A stretch of 11,352 nucleotides of DNA, from positions 1-11,352 of the forward strand of contig JACZIY010000509.1 of the NCBI GenBank assembly GCA_014860845.1, written 5' to 3'. The notes beneath the pieces were generated by a model. The model saw only the letters and a list, made by a program, of their open reading frames with translations. It did not search any database and had not been told where the DNA came from. Source of the stretch: Anaerolineaceae bacterium. GTDB taxonomy: Bacteria; Chloroflexota; Anaerolineae; Anaerolineales; Anaerolineaceae. Shown one piece after another: positions 5,681 to 11,352 of the stretch; position 1 is the stretch's first letter; each line of letters starts with the position of its first letter. The position numbers were made by a program, and so were the translations under genes.

Positions 5681-6238
5681 TTAAGAGCTCATCGCATGTA
5701 GCTTATAGCGCATCTCAAACTCAGACCAGAAACGCTCATACGCCAGCTGATCCTGCATATCAAAGAATTGCTTGGTCTCACTCTTGAAGAACTCGCGCAC
5801 TTTTGCAGCCAATGCCAGAACCTGTTGTTGAAATTCTTTAAATGAAAGAACAACCTCCAAACCCGGGAATTCCTGCGGATGTTGTTCGTCCGGCGAGTCC
5901 CAACGTTTGAATTGGCTGAGTTTCACCTGATCCTCCTGATGGATGACCGTCCAATTAACTCCAATCGGGCAACCCATCATCAACACAGTGCCACAACCAT
6001 GGAAAATAAGCTTCTCTGCCAGCGGTTGATGAGGTGTGTGATCGTGGTCCAGGGAGCGCAGCAAGGCCAACGCACTCTCGCTGATGCCATAAATCTCACG
6101 TCCATCCAGGATGATCTGACCATCCACTTCCAGCCACAGCCGGCCATGCGAACATAAATCAAACTGCGGGGGTTCATTACCCAGCCAGGTTTGTTCCACG
6201 ATCTCGATACGGAATTTTTCGGATGAGGTTGGCAACAT
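5681..6238 (-). CDS. Uncharacterised 185-residue protein
   Basis: I do not recognise this protein. It is soluble, without signal peptide or membrane helix. The N-terminal half looks like beta structure with an aromatic and Cys/His-bearing segment (WLGNEPPQFDLCSHGRLWLEVDG, near residues 18-40). A GCGTVLMMGCPIGVNWTV segment follows near 80-98. The C-terminal third is a charged helical region (FKEFQQQVLALAAKVREFF, then ERFWSEFEMRY). It might be an accessory or immunity-type protein, but nothing in the sequence proves this. Codon use and composition match ordinary genes, so it is probably real. The ATG at 6238 is fixed by an in-frame TGA five codons upstream. No Shine-Dalgarno is visible, and a TATGAT lies 11 nt before the ATG, so leaderless translation is possible. 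It is transcribed separately from the YdcZ gene, toward the repeat island. Confidence 0.7.
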   Translation of the reverse strand: MLPTSSEKFRIEIVEQTWLGNEPPQFDLCSHGRLWLEVDGQIILDGREIYGISESALALLRSLDHDHTPHQPLAEKLIFHGCGTVLMMGCPIGVNWTVIHQEDQVKLSQFKRWDSPDEQHPQEFPGLEVVLSFKEFQQQVLALAAKVREFFKSETKQFFDMQDQLAYERFWSEFEMRYKLHAMSS

Positions 6239-6263
6239 ATAATTATTTAATCATAGAAACGCT

Positions 6264-6310
6264 AAAAAAACGAACGAAAACGCAACCCAATCAGGCATAT
6301 TTGGGTCGTT
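6264..6310 (-). terminator. Probable intrinsic terminator of the YdcZ gene
   Basis: On the minus strand, starting at the stop codon, ACCCAA and TTGGGT pair around a 10-nt loop, extended by AACG/CGTT with a 2-nt bulge (6279-6310). T-rich DNA ending in seven T follows (A-run at 6264-6270 on the plus strand). The T-tract starts a few bases late, so strength is uncertain. Confidence 0.5.
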
Positions 6311-6768
6311 TATCTACGGGGTAAGAGGAGAAAAATCGCCATCCCCATTACGAGCAACCCAGCCATCCGCTGCCAGGTGATGGGGATGGGCGCCTGACCT
6401 GAAAGGCCTGTAGCATCCACAATAGTAGAGATCAGCAATTGCCCCAAAATAATCGCAGCCGTTCCAGCAGTCACACCTGTGAAGCGTAGAGAGAACGAAA
6501 CGCCAATCACGATCAGAACACCTAATCCACCTGAGAAGAGCAGCATCCATACGGTGGGTTGCGGCAGGTTGCGCCACTCCAGAGTATGCCAGATGATTGT
6601 GACCAGAATGAAGATCAGGGCGAACAGTCCACTACCAAGATTGGTGAGGATACCGGTACGGATGGGTCCAATGATATTCCCGCCGCGATTGCTGAGAGTC
6701 GCCTGGGTAGCAATCAATATGCCTGTAACCAGCGCTGTCAACGTACCGATCAATAATGCATTTTTCAT
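6310..6768 (-). CDS. YdcZ-type membrane protein of the DMT superfamily
   Basis: A 152-residue integral membrane protein matching the DMT_YdcZ family, small four- or five-helix relatives of drug/metabolite transporters that may work as dimers. Visible features are the N-terminal helix MKNALLIGTLTALVTGILIATQATLSNRGG, conserved small-residue-rich helices (LGVLIVIGVSFSLRFTG; AAIILGQLLISTIVDATG) and the last helix MAGLLVMGMAIFLLLPRR. The asparagine/glycine pair after helix 1 and the GQL motif are family-like. The frame is open back to 6945, but a good sigma70 promoter lies inside that extension at 6805-6833, and the family N-terminus begins at this ATG (GGGTGAT upstream). The longer reading would also overlap the divergent esterase. 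Substrate unknown. Confidence 0.85.
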   Translation of the reverse strand: MKNALLIGTLTALVTGILIATQATLSNRGGNIIGPIRTGILTNLGSGLFALIFILVTIIWHTLEWRNLPQPTVWMLLFSGGLGVLIVIGVSFSLRFTGVTAGTAAIILGQLLISTIVDATGLSGQAPIPITWQRMAGLLVMGMAIFLLLPRR

Positions 6769-6804
6769 GTCATCACCCATGCTATGCGATGTGTTGGTGG
6801 CTGA

Positions 6805-6833
6805 ATTGTAGGGTCGCAAAGCTGGAACGTCAA
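6805..6833 (-). promoter_or_regulatory. Sigma70 promoter of the YdcZ gene
   Basis: The minus strand reads TTGACG (6828-6833), a 17-nt spacer, and TACAAT (6805-6810). Both hexamers match consensus at five of six bases with optimal spacing. The start would be near 6798, 30 nt before the ATG at 6768. This promoter decides the start codon, because longer readings of the gene begin upstream of it. Confidence 0.75.
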
Positions 6834-6871
6834 GGAAATCGGACTCTTTATAAAGGAAAATTACACAAATT

Positions 6872-6900
6872 TTCACCTGACGGATAAAAAGGTATAGAAT
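6872..6900 (+). promoter_or_regulatory. Promoter of the divergent esterase gene
   Basis: TTCACC (6872-6877; four of six) and TAGAAT (6895-6900; five of six) are separated by 17 nt. The start would lie near 6907, 22 nt before the ATG at 6929. The -35 box lies 38 nt from the -35 of the divergent YdcZ promoter. Confidence 0.5.
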
Positions 6901-6928
6901 TAATAGAAACTGCACCTGGAGGTAGCCA

Positions 6929-7738
6929 ATGCGTGTTGAAACCATCCGTTGGGAAAATCACCCATCTCAATATATTGATCCCCGCAATATCGACATCTGG
7001 CTGCCACCCAGCTATCATACTCAACCTGAAACATGCTATCCGGTCCTATACATGCACGACGGTCAGAATCTTTTCAACAAAAAAGAAGCGTTTGCGAAAG
7101 TAGATTGGGGTGTTGTGCCTGCCATAAACAGACTGCTGCGGGGAGGCAAGGTCCGTGAAACCATCATAGTGGGCATCTGGAATACTGAAAAGCGCTTTCA
7201 GGAATTGCTGCCCTGGAAACCCTTATCCGATACAAAACGTGGTCAATTTTTATACCAGAAACATCAACAAGAGATTGGCGAGGTCTATTCGAATGGTTAT
7301 CTCAAATACCTGGTGGAAGAGGTTAAACCAAAGATTGATGCTCAATTCCGCACCCTTCCTGGACAACCAGATACCTTTGTGATGGGTTCCAGCATGGGCG
7401 GCTTGATCTCCCTGTATGCCATTTGTGAATACCCGCAGGTCTTTGGTGGGGCAGGCTGCGTCTCCACCCACTGGCCCATCCTCAAGCAATTGATGATCAA
7501 TTACCTCAAGACCCACATGCCCGACCCTGCCAATCATAAACTGTATTTCGATTTTGGTACCGAAGGATTGGACACCGAATACGAACCCTATCAAATCAAG
7601 GTCGACAAAGTTCTACAAAAAAAAGGCTACATTTCTGGCGAGAACTGGATCACACGCAAATTCGATGGCCAATCTCATCACGAATCCTACTGGCGTAAAC
7701 GCGTTCATATACCCTTGCGATTTCTTTTAGGCAACTAA
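6929..7738 (+). CDS. PF00756-type esterase
   Basis: A 269-residue alpha/beta hydrolase of the putative-esterase family (relatives include enterochelin/IroE-like esterases and acyltransferases). Early landmarks are NIDIWLPPSY (20-29) and the conserved YPVLYMHDGQNLF (37-49), which lines the oxyanion region. The nucleophile is Ser155 in MGSSMGGLISLYA. The acid probably lies in YFDFGTEGLDTEYE, and His250 in GQSHHESYW is the catalytic base (family pattern GxxHxExxW). No signal peptide is seen, so it acts in the cytosol. It has GGAGGT 6 nt before the ATG and its own promoter. It belongs to the same broad fold as the hydrolase at 1285-2031 but keeps the fuller family signatures. Substrate is unknown; carbohydrate or siderophore esters are typical. 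Confidence 0.88.
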   Translation: MRVETIRWENHPSQYIDPRNIDIWLPPSYHTQPETCYPVLYMHDGQNLFNKKEAFAKVDWGVVPAINRLLRGGKVRETIIVGIWNTEKRFQELLPWKPLSDTKRGQFLYQKHQQEIGEVYSNGYLKYLVEEVKPKIDAQFRTLPGQPDTFVMGSSMGGLISLYAICEYPQVFGGAGCVSTHWPILKQLMINYLKTHMPDPANHKLYFDFGTEGLDTEYEPYQIKVDKVLQKKGYISGENWITRKFDGQSHHESYWRKRVHIPLRFLLGN

Positions 7739-7860
7739 CACGAGATATACACATCCGAAAAGTTCATTGTTTCTGAAAGCTGTCAGGGAACCATTTCAGG
7801 AAAAGGTTCGTCCTATTAATAGTCTTTTTTATTGGTTGACAATGATAGGAGGTAACTTAA

Positions 7861-8634
7861 ATGAAAACTATTTTTAGAAATTTATTGCTGATAGCTATGA
7901 TCGCTTCGTTCGCCTTAGCTGGCTGCCAGCAAATAGCATCCTCTTCGCTCGAGAACACCAGTTGGATCCTGGTGGAGCTATTTGGTCAACCGGTTCTTTC
8001 TGGTACCACCATCACACTGAACTTCAACGGAGATACCTTCACCGGCAACGATGGTTGTAATCACTATGGCGGATCTTACACCAACAAAGGTGATTCCTTC
8101 TCTATCGGTGAAGACTTGATGGGTACCCTGATGGCATGTGAAGAAGTCATCATGACACAAGCCAGTGACTACACCAGCGCTTTACTTAAAGCCAGTAAAT
8201 ATAACATCACAGACAATCGATTACATCTGCTGGATGAAAATGGTACCACCCTGGTTATTTTCGAGATTCAGAGTCAGGAACTGGCTGGCACCAGCTGGTT
8301 GGCTTCCTATGTCAACACCGGATCATCAGAGGGCGTTGTCCCCTCATCCTCAATTCAAGCTGCCCAACAGACGCTGTCCTTTTCTTATGATGGCAAAATC
8401 AGCGGAAATGCAGGCTGCAATGACTACTTCGCCAATTACGAAGTGAATGGCAGCGATCTTTCAATCCGTGCTATTGGTTCCACAAAAATGTTCTGTGGCG
8501 ATGGCTTAATGGCTGAGGAAACCGCCTTTTCGGCAGCCCTTGAAAAAGCTGCCAGCTATCGTATCAACGCTGATTCCTTACAAATTTTCGCAGCCGATGA
8601 CAGTACCCTGATTTCTTTCTCACGAACGGAATAA
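7861..8634 (+). CDS. Lipoprotein with two META domains
   Basis: A 257-residue envelope lipoprotein. Residues 1-22 form a lipoprotein signal peptide with lipobox LAGC, so Cys22 is lipidated. Two META (HslJ-like) domains follow: one at about 29-135 with ENTSWILVEL, GNDGCNHYGGSY and a MACEE segment, and one at about 139-255 with LAGTSWLASY, GNAGCNDYFANY and a KMFCGD segment. In each, GCN and a later Cys could form a disulphide, and the W and GCN motifs are the domain hallmarks. META proteins such as HslJ are linked to heat-induced envelope functions and novobiocin resistance in E. coli; the biochemical role is unclear. AGGAGGT lies 7 nt before the ATG. I see no clear promoter in the 122-nt upstream gap. 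An intrinsic terminator follows. Confidence 0.9.
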   Translation: MKTIFRNLLLIAMIASFALAGCQQIASSSLENTSWILVELFGQPVLSGTTITLNFNGDTFTGNDGCNHYGGSYTNKGDSFSIGEDLMGTLMACEEVIMTQASDYTSALLKASKYNITDNRLHLLDENGTTLVIFEIQSQELAGTSWLASYVNTGSSEGVVPSSSIQAAQQTLSFSYDGKISGNAGCNDYFANYEVNGSDLSIRAIGSTKMFCGDGLMAEETAFSAALEKAASYRINADSLQIFAADDSTLISFSRTE

Positions 8635-8654
8635 TTTCTCTCCATCCACCCTTA

Positions 8655-8687
8655 AAAAGGCGTCCCTGATTTCCTTGGACGCCTTTT
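8655..8687 (+). terminator. Intrinsic terminator after the META lipoprotein
   Basis: AAAAGGCGTCC (8655-8665) pairs perfectly with GGACGCCTTTT (8677-8687) around an 11-nt loop. The GC core GGCGTCC is followed by TTTTAT, and A4 precedes it, so it could work in both directions. It starts 20 nt after the TAA. Confidence 0.85.
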
Positions 8688-8701
8688 ATGAATATTGGTC
8701 T

Positions 8702-8747
8702 GTAGGGGTTTTTGGTAAAAACCCCGTATTTGGCCGAAACCCCCTAC
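8702..8747. repeat. Nested inverted repeat GTAGGGG...CCCCTAC
   Basis: An inner perfect palindrome has arms GGGGTTTTT (8705-8713) and AAAAACCCC (8717-8725) with a 3-nt loop. The outer ends GTAGGGG-TTT (8702-8711) and AAA-CCCCCTAC (8737-8747) can pair instead. The termini resemble short GTAGGGG-type inverted repeats common in some bacterial genomes, so this may be a small non-coding repeat or MITE remnant. It lies between the terminator and the next promoter. Confidence 0.6.
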
Positions 8748-8763
8748 GCCATATTACACATTA

Positions 8764-8792
8764 TTGATCTTTATTATCATAATTGCTATACT
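8764..8792 (+). promoter_or_regulatory. Promoter of the four-repeat lipoprotein gene
   Basis: TTGATC (8764-8769), a 17-nt AT-rich spacer, and TATACT (8787-8792) preceded by TGC, an extended -10. The start would fall near 8799, about 37 nt before the ATG at 8837. Confidence 0.7.
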
Positions 8793-8836
8793 CTCAAACA
8801 TAATATATCACTCACCTTTTGCATAAAGGAGAAAAT

Positions 8837-10225
8837 ATGAAATTCAGCTCCAAACTTCCGTTACTCGCACTCATTCTCCCAATATTGGTCTCGCTTGCCT
8901 GTAATTTTTCGGCAAGTGGCAATAATTCTGAAACAGACTCTCCCACCAGCCCTGCTCCTACTTCGGAAACATCCGGCACAGTGCGCACCATTCCCACTTC
9001 CGAACCTGGCGCAGAACCCACTTCACTGCCAGCGATCGCGTCCTCCTCTTCTTCTTCAGATACTATGTCCGAAGACACTGTTCTTGTGATGAAAGAACCT
9101 ATCTTCATCCAGGATGAAACCAACTTAATCACCGTTTTTCTCTTTGAAAATCTGGATACAGCTGGAATTGAAGACATCGAGTATACGATCATCGCCAGCG
9201 ATGTAAACGGAGCTACCCTTAAGACCGAAACCGGGTATATCGATTTCATCCCGGCAAGTGGCCGGACAGGTGTTGCCAGCCAGATGTATCTGGATGAAGG
9301 ACTGGTTGTTGAAAATGTCGATATTGAGTGGACATACTATATGGACGCCAGCGGTTCTGCGGATACACCATTTACATTTGAAAATTCGCGTTATTATTTC
9401 GACCCTTATTGGGATCGTTTTACTTCCGTGATGACCAATAATAGTTCAACTACCTACACCAATGTGCGTGTGGATATGATCGCATATGACAGCGCCGGGA
9501 TGGTTGTCGGAGGTGGATATACCAATGTGAATTTCATCCCCGGTAATGCCCAGGTTGGGGTCAGTATTAACGGTTTTGTCTCGGATGACCCGGTTACATA
9601 CGAGTTCTTCCCCAGAACCAGCATCCTGAGTGGTGAAATTAATGATGCCAGTGTTTTCCAGGATCTTTCCGTCCTCAAAACTGGTTTCTTCTTCAATGAA
9701 ACTACCCTGGGTGGTGGCTTTCTGGTGCAGAATAACACCAACGAGGTTATGAAAAGCAGCATGTATTATCTCACCATCTATGAAGCCGATGGCTCGGTTT
9801 CACAGGTGAATAGTGGCTACATCAACCTGCTGTGGCCTGAGCAAACCCTGGGAGTTTCACCTGGTGAGGTAATGCTATCTGAAGGCGCAAACCCGACAAA
9901 ATTTGAAGTGTATGTGATGGCAGGTAACCCGGAAGATCAAGAATTGGATGCAAATCCACTGACAACACAGGATGTAACCTTCCTGGCGGATCAACTCTAT
10001 CCTGGCGTGAGCGTAACAATCGCCAACGCTCATAGTGAACCGATCGATAATCCATTTGTCACCGTTCTGCTTTACAACGCTCGGGACGAGATCATTGGTG
10101 GCGGTTATTCCTATCCCGACCCAATCCCAGCGAATGGCAGCCTGACGTATGAGGTTTATGTGACCCACACTTCATCAGAACCACCCGCCCGAGTGGAAGC
10201 ATTTCCAACGGTAAGCAACTGGTAG
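8837..10225 (+). CDS. Lipoprotein with four ~98-residue Ig-like (FxLYD-type) repeats
   Basis: A 462-residue surface or periplasmic lipoprotein. The signal peptide MKFSSKLPLLALILPILVSLAC gives Cys22; the lipobox is slightly atypical (Leu at -2). A Ser/Thr/Pro/Glu-rich linker follows (about 23-75). Then four similar modules begin near residues 102, 201, 299 and 396, a very regular period. Each has an N-rich start (NNSSTTYTNV, NNTNEVMKSS, ANAHSEPIDN), a strand with a YD- or YE-like turn (IAYDSAG, TIYEADG, LLYNARD), a G-rich strand (VGGGYTN, IGGGYSY) and a PG or PANG turn (FIPGNAQ, PIPANGS). This resembles FxLYD/Ig-like beta-sandwich repeats. No catalytic motif is seen; a structural, adhesive or binding role is likely. 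The ATG at 8837 has AAAGGAG 5 nt upstream; an in-frame TTG at 8819 lacks a ribosome site and would precede the signal peptide by six residues. Confidence 0.8.
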   Translation: MKFSSKLPLLALILPILVSLACNFSASGNNSETDSPTSPAPTSETSGTVRTIPTSEPGAEPTSLPAIASSSSSSDTMSEDTVLVMKEPIFIQDETNLITVFLFENLDTAGIEDIEYTIIASDVNGATLKTETGYIDFIPASGRTGVASQMYLDEGLVVENVDIEWTYYMDASGSADTPFTFENSRYYFDPYWDRFTSVMTNNSSTTYTNVRVDMIAYDSAGMVVGGGYTNVNFIPGNAQVGVSINGFVSDDPVTYEFFPRTSILSGEINDASVFQDLSVLKTGFFFNETTLGGGFLVQNNTNEVMKSSMYYLTIYEADGSVSQVNSGYINLLWPEQTLGVSPGEVMLSEGANPTKFEVYVMAGNPEDQELDANPLTTQDVTFLADQLYPGVSVTIANAHSEPIDNPFVTVLLYNARDEIIGGGYSYPDPIPANGSLTYEVYVTHTSSEPPARVEAFPTVSNW

Positions 10226-10242
10226 GTGATCCAACTTATCAC

Positions 10243-10274
10243 ATCACAGGGCGTCCATCCCGACGCCCTGTGAT
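10243..10274. terminator. Perfect 13-bp hairpin between convergent genes
   Basis: ATCACAGGGCGTC (10243-10255) pairs with GACGCCCTGTGAT (10262-10274) around CATCCC. It lies between the convergent stops at 10225 and 10305, so it could end both transcripts. Neither side has a proper T-run (TATATTAAAAAA on the plus side), so it may work with Rho or as a 3'-end stabiliser. The GGCGTC/GACGCC core is shared with the terminator at 8655-8687. Confidence 0.6.
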
Positions 10275-10304
10275 TATATTAAAAAACCAGTCTATTGAAG
10301 TATG

Positions 10305-11352
10305 TTATCCCCAGACAATGATCTTATTACCGCCCTCTTGCTTAGCTTGATACATGGCTTCGTCCGCCTCTCGAAGGATCTCATCCACATCCATTTTGCC
10401 GGATTCGACACTGGCAATCCCGATACTGACGGTACGCGTGATCAATCCGTGACCGCTCTCGATCTTCATCACTTCTACAGAATACAGTAAGCGTTCTGCC
10501 AGTTCTTTGGCTCGTTCCGCATTGGTCTTGGGCAGCAGGATGATAAACTCCTCACCACCCCATCTCCCAACATAATCTACCTGACGTACTTCTTCCTGGA
10601 GGACTTTCGCGAACCGTACGAGGTAATTGTCCCCGGCATGATGACCATAGGTATCATTGACTGATTTAAAATGGTCAATGTCCATCATCATCAAACTCAT
10701 CGGATCGCCATAGCGTTTAGCAAAAGCAATCTCGCGCAGCAACAATTCATCCATCTTGCGACGATTGGGCAAACCGGTTAGCTCATCACGGGTTGCCATA
10801 TCCTCCAGCTTGGAAATGAATAAATTAAGCACGATCATCACCAGCCCAATCACTAACAATGTTACCAACACACCAATGGCAATATTACCAAAAAGACTAT
10901 TTCGGGCAGACGCCAAAGCCAGAGTCTGATCCTGTTCGACAATCAAATACCAATCCAGGTCTGGCAAATAACGTGTAGAGAGCGTTTCTTCTCCATTTTT
11001 TGTTCGGAATTCATAATAGTGGGTAACATTATCGTTTTTAAGAATATCATCTCCGATATTCTGTAACCCTTCCAATTCTTGTATGTTGGTTTTTTCAACC
11101 AGGTCCTGGTTGGGATGGATCTGAATCAATCCCTCCGAATCCACCATATAAATCAAATGTCCAAAGCGCTGGCGGTAAGATTCGAGTGTCTCACCGACCT
11201 CGCTCATTTGTAAACCCACACCTGTAACCCCCAGAAAATTACCGACATTGTCTTCCAAGCGGTGGTTGATAAAGATGGTCAACGTACCAGATGTGGCTTC
11301 ATCATTATCCACATCCAGATCATAATGGCGACCCGTTCTGACAAAGTTGTAA
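10305..11352 (-). CDS. Membrane diguanylate cyclase (Cache-like sensor plus GGDEF), 5' end outside window
   Basis: C-terminal 349 codons of a membrane-bound diguanylate cyclase that makes c-di-GMP from GTP. The frame stays open to the window edge; an in-frame GTG at 11312 is internal, since sensor sequence (NFVRTGRHYDLD) continues upstream of it. The visible order is an extracytoplasmic Cache/dCache-like region with GHLIYMVDSEGLIQIHPN and LSTRYLPDLDWYLIVEQD; one transmembrane helix (NIAIGVLVTLLVIGLVMIVL, about 10,820-10,900); the linker SKLEDMATRDELTGLPNRR; and a GGDEF domain. The active-site motif is GGEEF (10545-10559), a functional variant. The inhibitory I-site RxxD (RQVD, 10575-10586) lies five residues before it, so product feedback should operate. 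DxLTGLPNRR and DIDHFKSVNDTYGH are intact. The sensor ligand is unknown. No EAL domain follows. Confidence 0.93.
   Translation of the reverse strand, partial: YNFVRTGRHYDLDVDNDEATSGTLTIFINHRLEDNVGNFLGVTGVGLQMSEVGETLESYRQRFGHLIYMVDSEGLIQIHPNQDLVEKTNIQELEGLQNIGDDILKNDNVTHYYEFRTKNGEETLSTRYLPDLDWYLIVEQDQTLALASARNSLFGNIAIGVLVTLLVIGLVMIVLNLFISKLEDMATRDELTGLPNRRKMDELLLREIAFAKRYGDPMSLMMMDIDHFKSVNDTYGHHAGDNYLVRFAKVLQEEVRQVDYVGRWGGEEFIILLPKTNAERAKELAERLLYSVEVMKIESGHGLITRTVSIGIASVESGKMDVDEILREADEAMYQAKQEGGNKIIVWG

Noticed and set aside
5578..5787. Plus-strand open frame with a four-residue period (W/D/L-rich)
   Set aside because: The 12-bp tandem repeats keep frame and generate the periodic peptide; the rest overlaps the 3' end of the gene at 5681-6238.
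6769..6945. N-terminal extension of the YdcZ gene to 6945
   Set aside because: A strong promoter lies inside it (6805-6833), it overlaps the divergent esterase start, and the family N-terminus matches the ATG at 6768.
7739..7860. Terminator or promoter between the esterase and the META lipoprotein
   Set aside because: Only a weak CTGAAA/TTTCAG pairing and an AT-only palindrome near a T-run are present; TTGACA at the end of the gap is too close to the ATG to act as a -35.
8812..9249. 145-residue minus-strand open frame
   Set aside because: Shadow of the lipoprotein linker region; Ser/Glu-rich only because the sense strand is Ser/Pro/Thr-rich, and it has no ribosome site.

Overview
The window looks like a chromosomal segment of a free-living bacterium with a diderm or otherwise lipoprotein-bearing envelope. 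Gene content (META-domain and Ig-like lipoproteins, a CaCA antiporter, YdcZ, an ATP-grasp/esterase pair, a RAYT-like HUH protein) and mid-range GC with AT-rich intergenic DNA would suit Chloroflexota (Anaerolineae-like). That placement is an inference from gene flavour only and is not proven. Promoters are sigma70-like, often with an extended -10, and most genes carry strong AGGAGG-type ribosome sites.

Layout. 113-2031 (+): two-gene operon of an ATP-grasp ligase and an alpha/beta-hydrolase esterase that overlap by ATGA. 2064-2190: four inverted repeats between convergent genes. 2243-2887 (-): HD-domain phosphohydrolase with its own promoter. 2962-4298 (-): operon of a PII-like small protein and a Na+/Ca2+-exchanger-family antiporter. 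4402-5626: repeat-rich island holding several copies of a composite four-hairpin element with 12-bp tandem tails. Inside it lies a 152-residue HUH (Y1/RAYT-like) transposase gene in which the expected catalytic tyrosine is phenylalanine. 5681-6238 (-): uncharacterised gene. 6310-6768 (-): YdcZ-type membrane protein. It is divergent from a PF00756-type esterase (6929-7738, +). 7861-8634 (+): lipoprotein with two META domains, followed by a terminator. 8837-10225 (+): lipoprotein with four ~98-residue Ig-like repeats. 10305 to the window end (-): C-terminal part of a membrane diguanylate cyclase.

The most unusual content is the repeat system. Complete copies contain four short palindromes in fixed order (arms 8-9 bp, inner core mostly NTT-nn-AAN) with spacings of about 12, 6-8 and 13 nt. 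Three copies near the transposase keep identical arms and vary only in loops and linkers. The group at 2064-2190 keeps the order and spacing, but its last three stems have different arm sequences that still pair, which is a covariation pattern. The last stem of the transposase-linked copies runs directly into degenerate 12-bp tandem units (consensus TGTGGYGTRATY). This resembles REP/BIME elements with a RAYT protein, but the four-stem architecture with a minisatellite tail is not one I recognise.

The other genes are mostly independent housekeeping or envelope functions. Two pairings imply joint function: PII-like with antiporter, and ATP-grasp with esterase.
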